Assembly (NCBI GenBank): GCA_025963265.1
Contig: JAOPUY010000503.1
Location: 1 to 13,127 of the forward strand
Length of the DNA stretch: 13,127 nucleotides
Direction: 5' to 3'
Source: Frankiales bacterium
GTDB lineage: Bacteria; Actinomycetota; Actinomycetes; Mycobacteriales; Jatrophihabitantaceae
A program made the position numbers and the translations under genes. How positions within the stretch are numbered: position 1 is the stretch's first letter; every line of letters starts with the position of its first letter. Shown in pieces: positions 11,772 through 13,127 of this stretch. A model generated the notes under the pieces. That model was not told the origin of the DNA. It saw nothing but the letters and a program-made list of their open reading frames with translations, and made no database searches.

Positions 11772-13127
11772 CTAGTCTCGCGACATCGCGGCCGCATAGT
11801 GGCTCTCCAGATCGACGTAGGCGTCGTCGGCCACGTCGAACACCACCTTGACGATTTCACCGCCGGTGAACTCGAACTTCGGCGAGTACTCACTCGACAC
11901 GGCGTCGCCGCCGTCGTAACCGATGCACAGGCCCTCTCCGCACAGCGAGAAGTGCCCGGTCATGGTGCGAATCTCCTGCTCGGCCACCACCTGGTCGTCG
12001 ACGTGCAGCCGCAGCGGACCGTAGGACTCGTGGTGCTCACCCAGCCGTTCTTTGGTGAACTCCACTCCCAACAGGTGCCGCCCGGACTGGGGCACCGGTC
12101 CCACCACTCGGGTCTCGGGCGCAATGCCGAGGAAGTTGTAGGCATAGACCAGCTGGCGGTCCTTGATGTAGAGCGAGTGGCCGCCAAAGCGTGAGCCGCA
12201 GGCGAAGATGACGCCCCGCGCCTGCGGACCGAGCTCCACTTCCGCGATGATCTTGTACGAGACGGCGTGCACGTTGGCCGCCGAGCGCTCCGGGACCTCC
12301 GTGGTGCCCGGGTAGTAGACGTACTGCCCCGACGGCGGCACCGGCACCTTGAACTCCATCTCCAGGAATTTCTCGAGGTCCGCGCCCACGACCTGCATGT
12401 CATTGAGCGGCAGCACGTTGTTGGCCTGCGCCTCGGACATCCACAGCTGCTTGAGCTGGGCCACCTTCTCCGGGTATTGCTCGGCCACGTCGTGCGCCTC
12501 GGCCCGGTCGGAGTCGGTGTGGAAGAGCTGCCAGCGGTCGGAGTCGAACTTGCTCATGCCGCTGATCGGCCCGTGCTCGGTGACCGCCTTCCAGCCCTGA
12601 TGCCAGATCCCGCGCATGCCGAACATCTCGTAGTACTGGGTCTCCTTCGTCGTGGGCGCATCGGCCGAGTCGAAGGAATACCGCATGGACACCCCCGCGA
12701 GCGGTGACTGCGTCACGCCGTTGATCTGCTCGGGCATCTCGAGGCCGCAGCAATCGAGGATGGTCGCCATGATGTCGGTCGAGTGGTGATACTGCTCGCG
12801 CACCTCGCCGCGGGACTGCATGCCGGCCGGCCAGGAGATCACCAGCGGGTCGCAGATCCCGCCCTGATAGGTGTAGCGCTTGAACATCCGGAACGGAGCC
12901 GAGAAGCCGACCGCCCAGCCGGTGGGGTAGTGGTTGTACGTCGCCGGCGTCCCGAGCTGGTCGATCAGAGGCAGGTTGTCGGCCATCTCGTCCGGGAAGC
13001 CGTTGAAGAACTTTCCCTCGTTCACCGAGCCGTTCGGACTGCCCTCGCCCGACGCGCCGTTGTCCGCGCAGTAGATCACGATCGTGTTCGCCAGCTGACT
13101 GGACTCCTCGAGGTAGTCGATGATGCG
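11772..13127 (-). CDS. Arylsulfatase (sulfatase family), C-terminal part; 5' end beyond the window
   Basis: The last 451 residues of a large sulfatase are visible; reading continues past the right edge without a start. Seen: VIYCADNGASGEG near the edge (the Asp-Asn metal-ligand motif), FKRYTYQGGICDPLVISWP (the usual K-x-T-x-x-GG-x-x-x-P-L region) and HSTDIMATILDCCGLEMP, then a long C-terminal beta-rich domain with RGVIFACGSRFGGHSLYI. This layout matches the roughly 780-aa AslA/AtsA-type arylsulfatases of actinomycetes. The formylglycine motif CxPxR lies outside the window, so activity cannot be judged. The family cleaves sulfate esters to sulfate. A GTG near 13079 is internal, not the start. 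Sulfate release fits the sulfur theme of the left block, though the two are 7.5 kb apart. Confidence 0.93.
   Translation of the reverse strand, partial: RIIDYLEESSQLANTIVIYCADNGASGEGSPNGSVNEGKFFNGFPDEMADNLPLIDQLGTPATYNHYPTGWAVGFSAPFRMFKRYTYQGGICDPLVISWPAGMQSRGEVREQYHHSTDIMATILDCCGLEMPEQINGVTQSPLAGVSMRYSFDSADAPTTKETQYYEMFGMRGIWHQGWKAVTEHGPISGMSKFDSDRWQLFHTDSDRAEAHDVAEQYPEKVAQLKQLWMSEAQANNVLPLNDMQVVGADLEKFLEMEFKVPVPPSGQYVYYPGTTEVPERSAANVHAVSYKIIAEVELGPQARGVIFACGSRFGGHSLYIKDRQLVYAYNFLGIAPETRVVGPVPQSGRHLLGVEFTKERLGEHHESYGPLRLHVDDQVVAEQEIRTMTGHFSLCGEGLCIGYDGGDAVSSEYSPKFEFTGGEIVKVVFDVADDAYVDLESHYAAAMSRD

Noticed and set aside
13077..13079. GTG as start of the arylsulfatase
   Set aside because: The frame continues unbroken to the window edge with sulfatase-like sequence (IIDYLEESSQLANTIVIY), so the GTG is an internal Val.
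1..13127. CRISPR arrays, tRNA or rRNA genes, transposases, phage genes
   Set aside because: I found no regularly spaced repeats, cloverleaf structures, rRNA sequence or mobile-element proteins.

Overview
This window is high-GC DNA with TANNNT promoters, leaderless starts, a Cys-ending leader peptide of the type common in Actinomycetota, a cbtB-cbtA pair and a tandem acyl-CoA dehydrogenase pair. Together these point to a soil- or water-type actinomycete. I cannot name the genus.

Left block (1-4311, minus strand) is a sulfur operon. A leaderless 47-residue leader peptide ending Cys-Cys-stop (4131-4274) precedes about 210 nt of structured leader. Then come a 616-aa fusion of a ketopantoate-reductase-like domain to a tandem-rhodanese sulfurtransferase with a 3-mercaptopyruvate-sulfurtransferase active site (2072-3922) and two tandem FMN-dependent monooxygenases of the alkanesulfonate type (848-2035 and 851 to beyond the left edge), which overlap by ATGA. 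The layout suggests cysteine-responsive attenuation of genes that release sulfur from organosulfur compounds. The right edge (11772-13127) holds the C-terminal part of an arylsulfatase, a second sulfur-scavenging function.

Centre block (4327-8384, minus strand) is a TetR regulator, two adjacent acyl-CoA dehydrogenases (ATGA overlap) and an SDR that lacks the usual Tyr and Lys, closed by a GC-rich hairpin. This looks like a regulated acyl-CoA catabolic operon. An imperfect 25-nt palindrome just before the first dehydrogenase is a candidate operator. Divergent from the regulator is a dienelactone-hydrolase-family gene (8706-9482, plus), and the gap between them is rich in inverted repeats.

Right block: a small helical protein with a leaderless-type promoter (9646-9882), then convergently the cobalt-uptake pair cbtB-cbtA (11045 to 9920, minus) behind a cobalamin riboswitch. 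Further right are a 70-aa protein of unknown function (11439-11651), a 76-nt long-armed inverted repeat between convergent genes, and the arylsulfatase.

The most notable items are the reductase-sulfurtransferase fusion under a Cys-Cys leader peptide with its own leaderless promoter and operator-like repeat, the divergent active sites of the monooxygenases and SDR, and the hairpin element at 11682-11757. All functional calls are by eye from translated sequence; no database search was possible.
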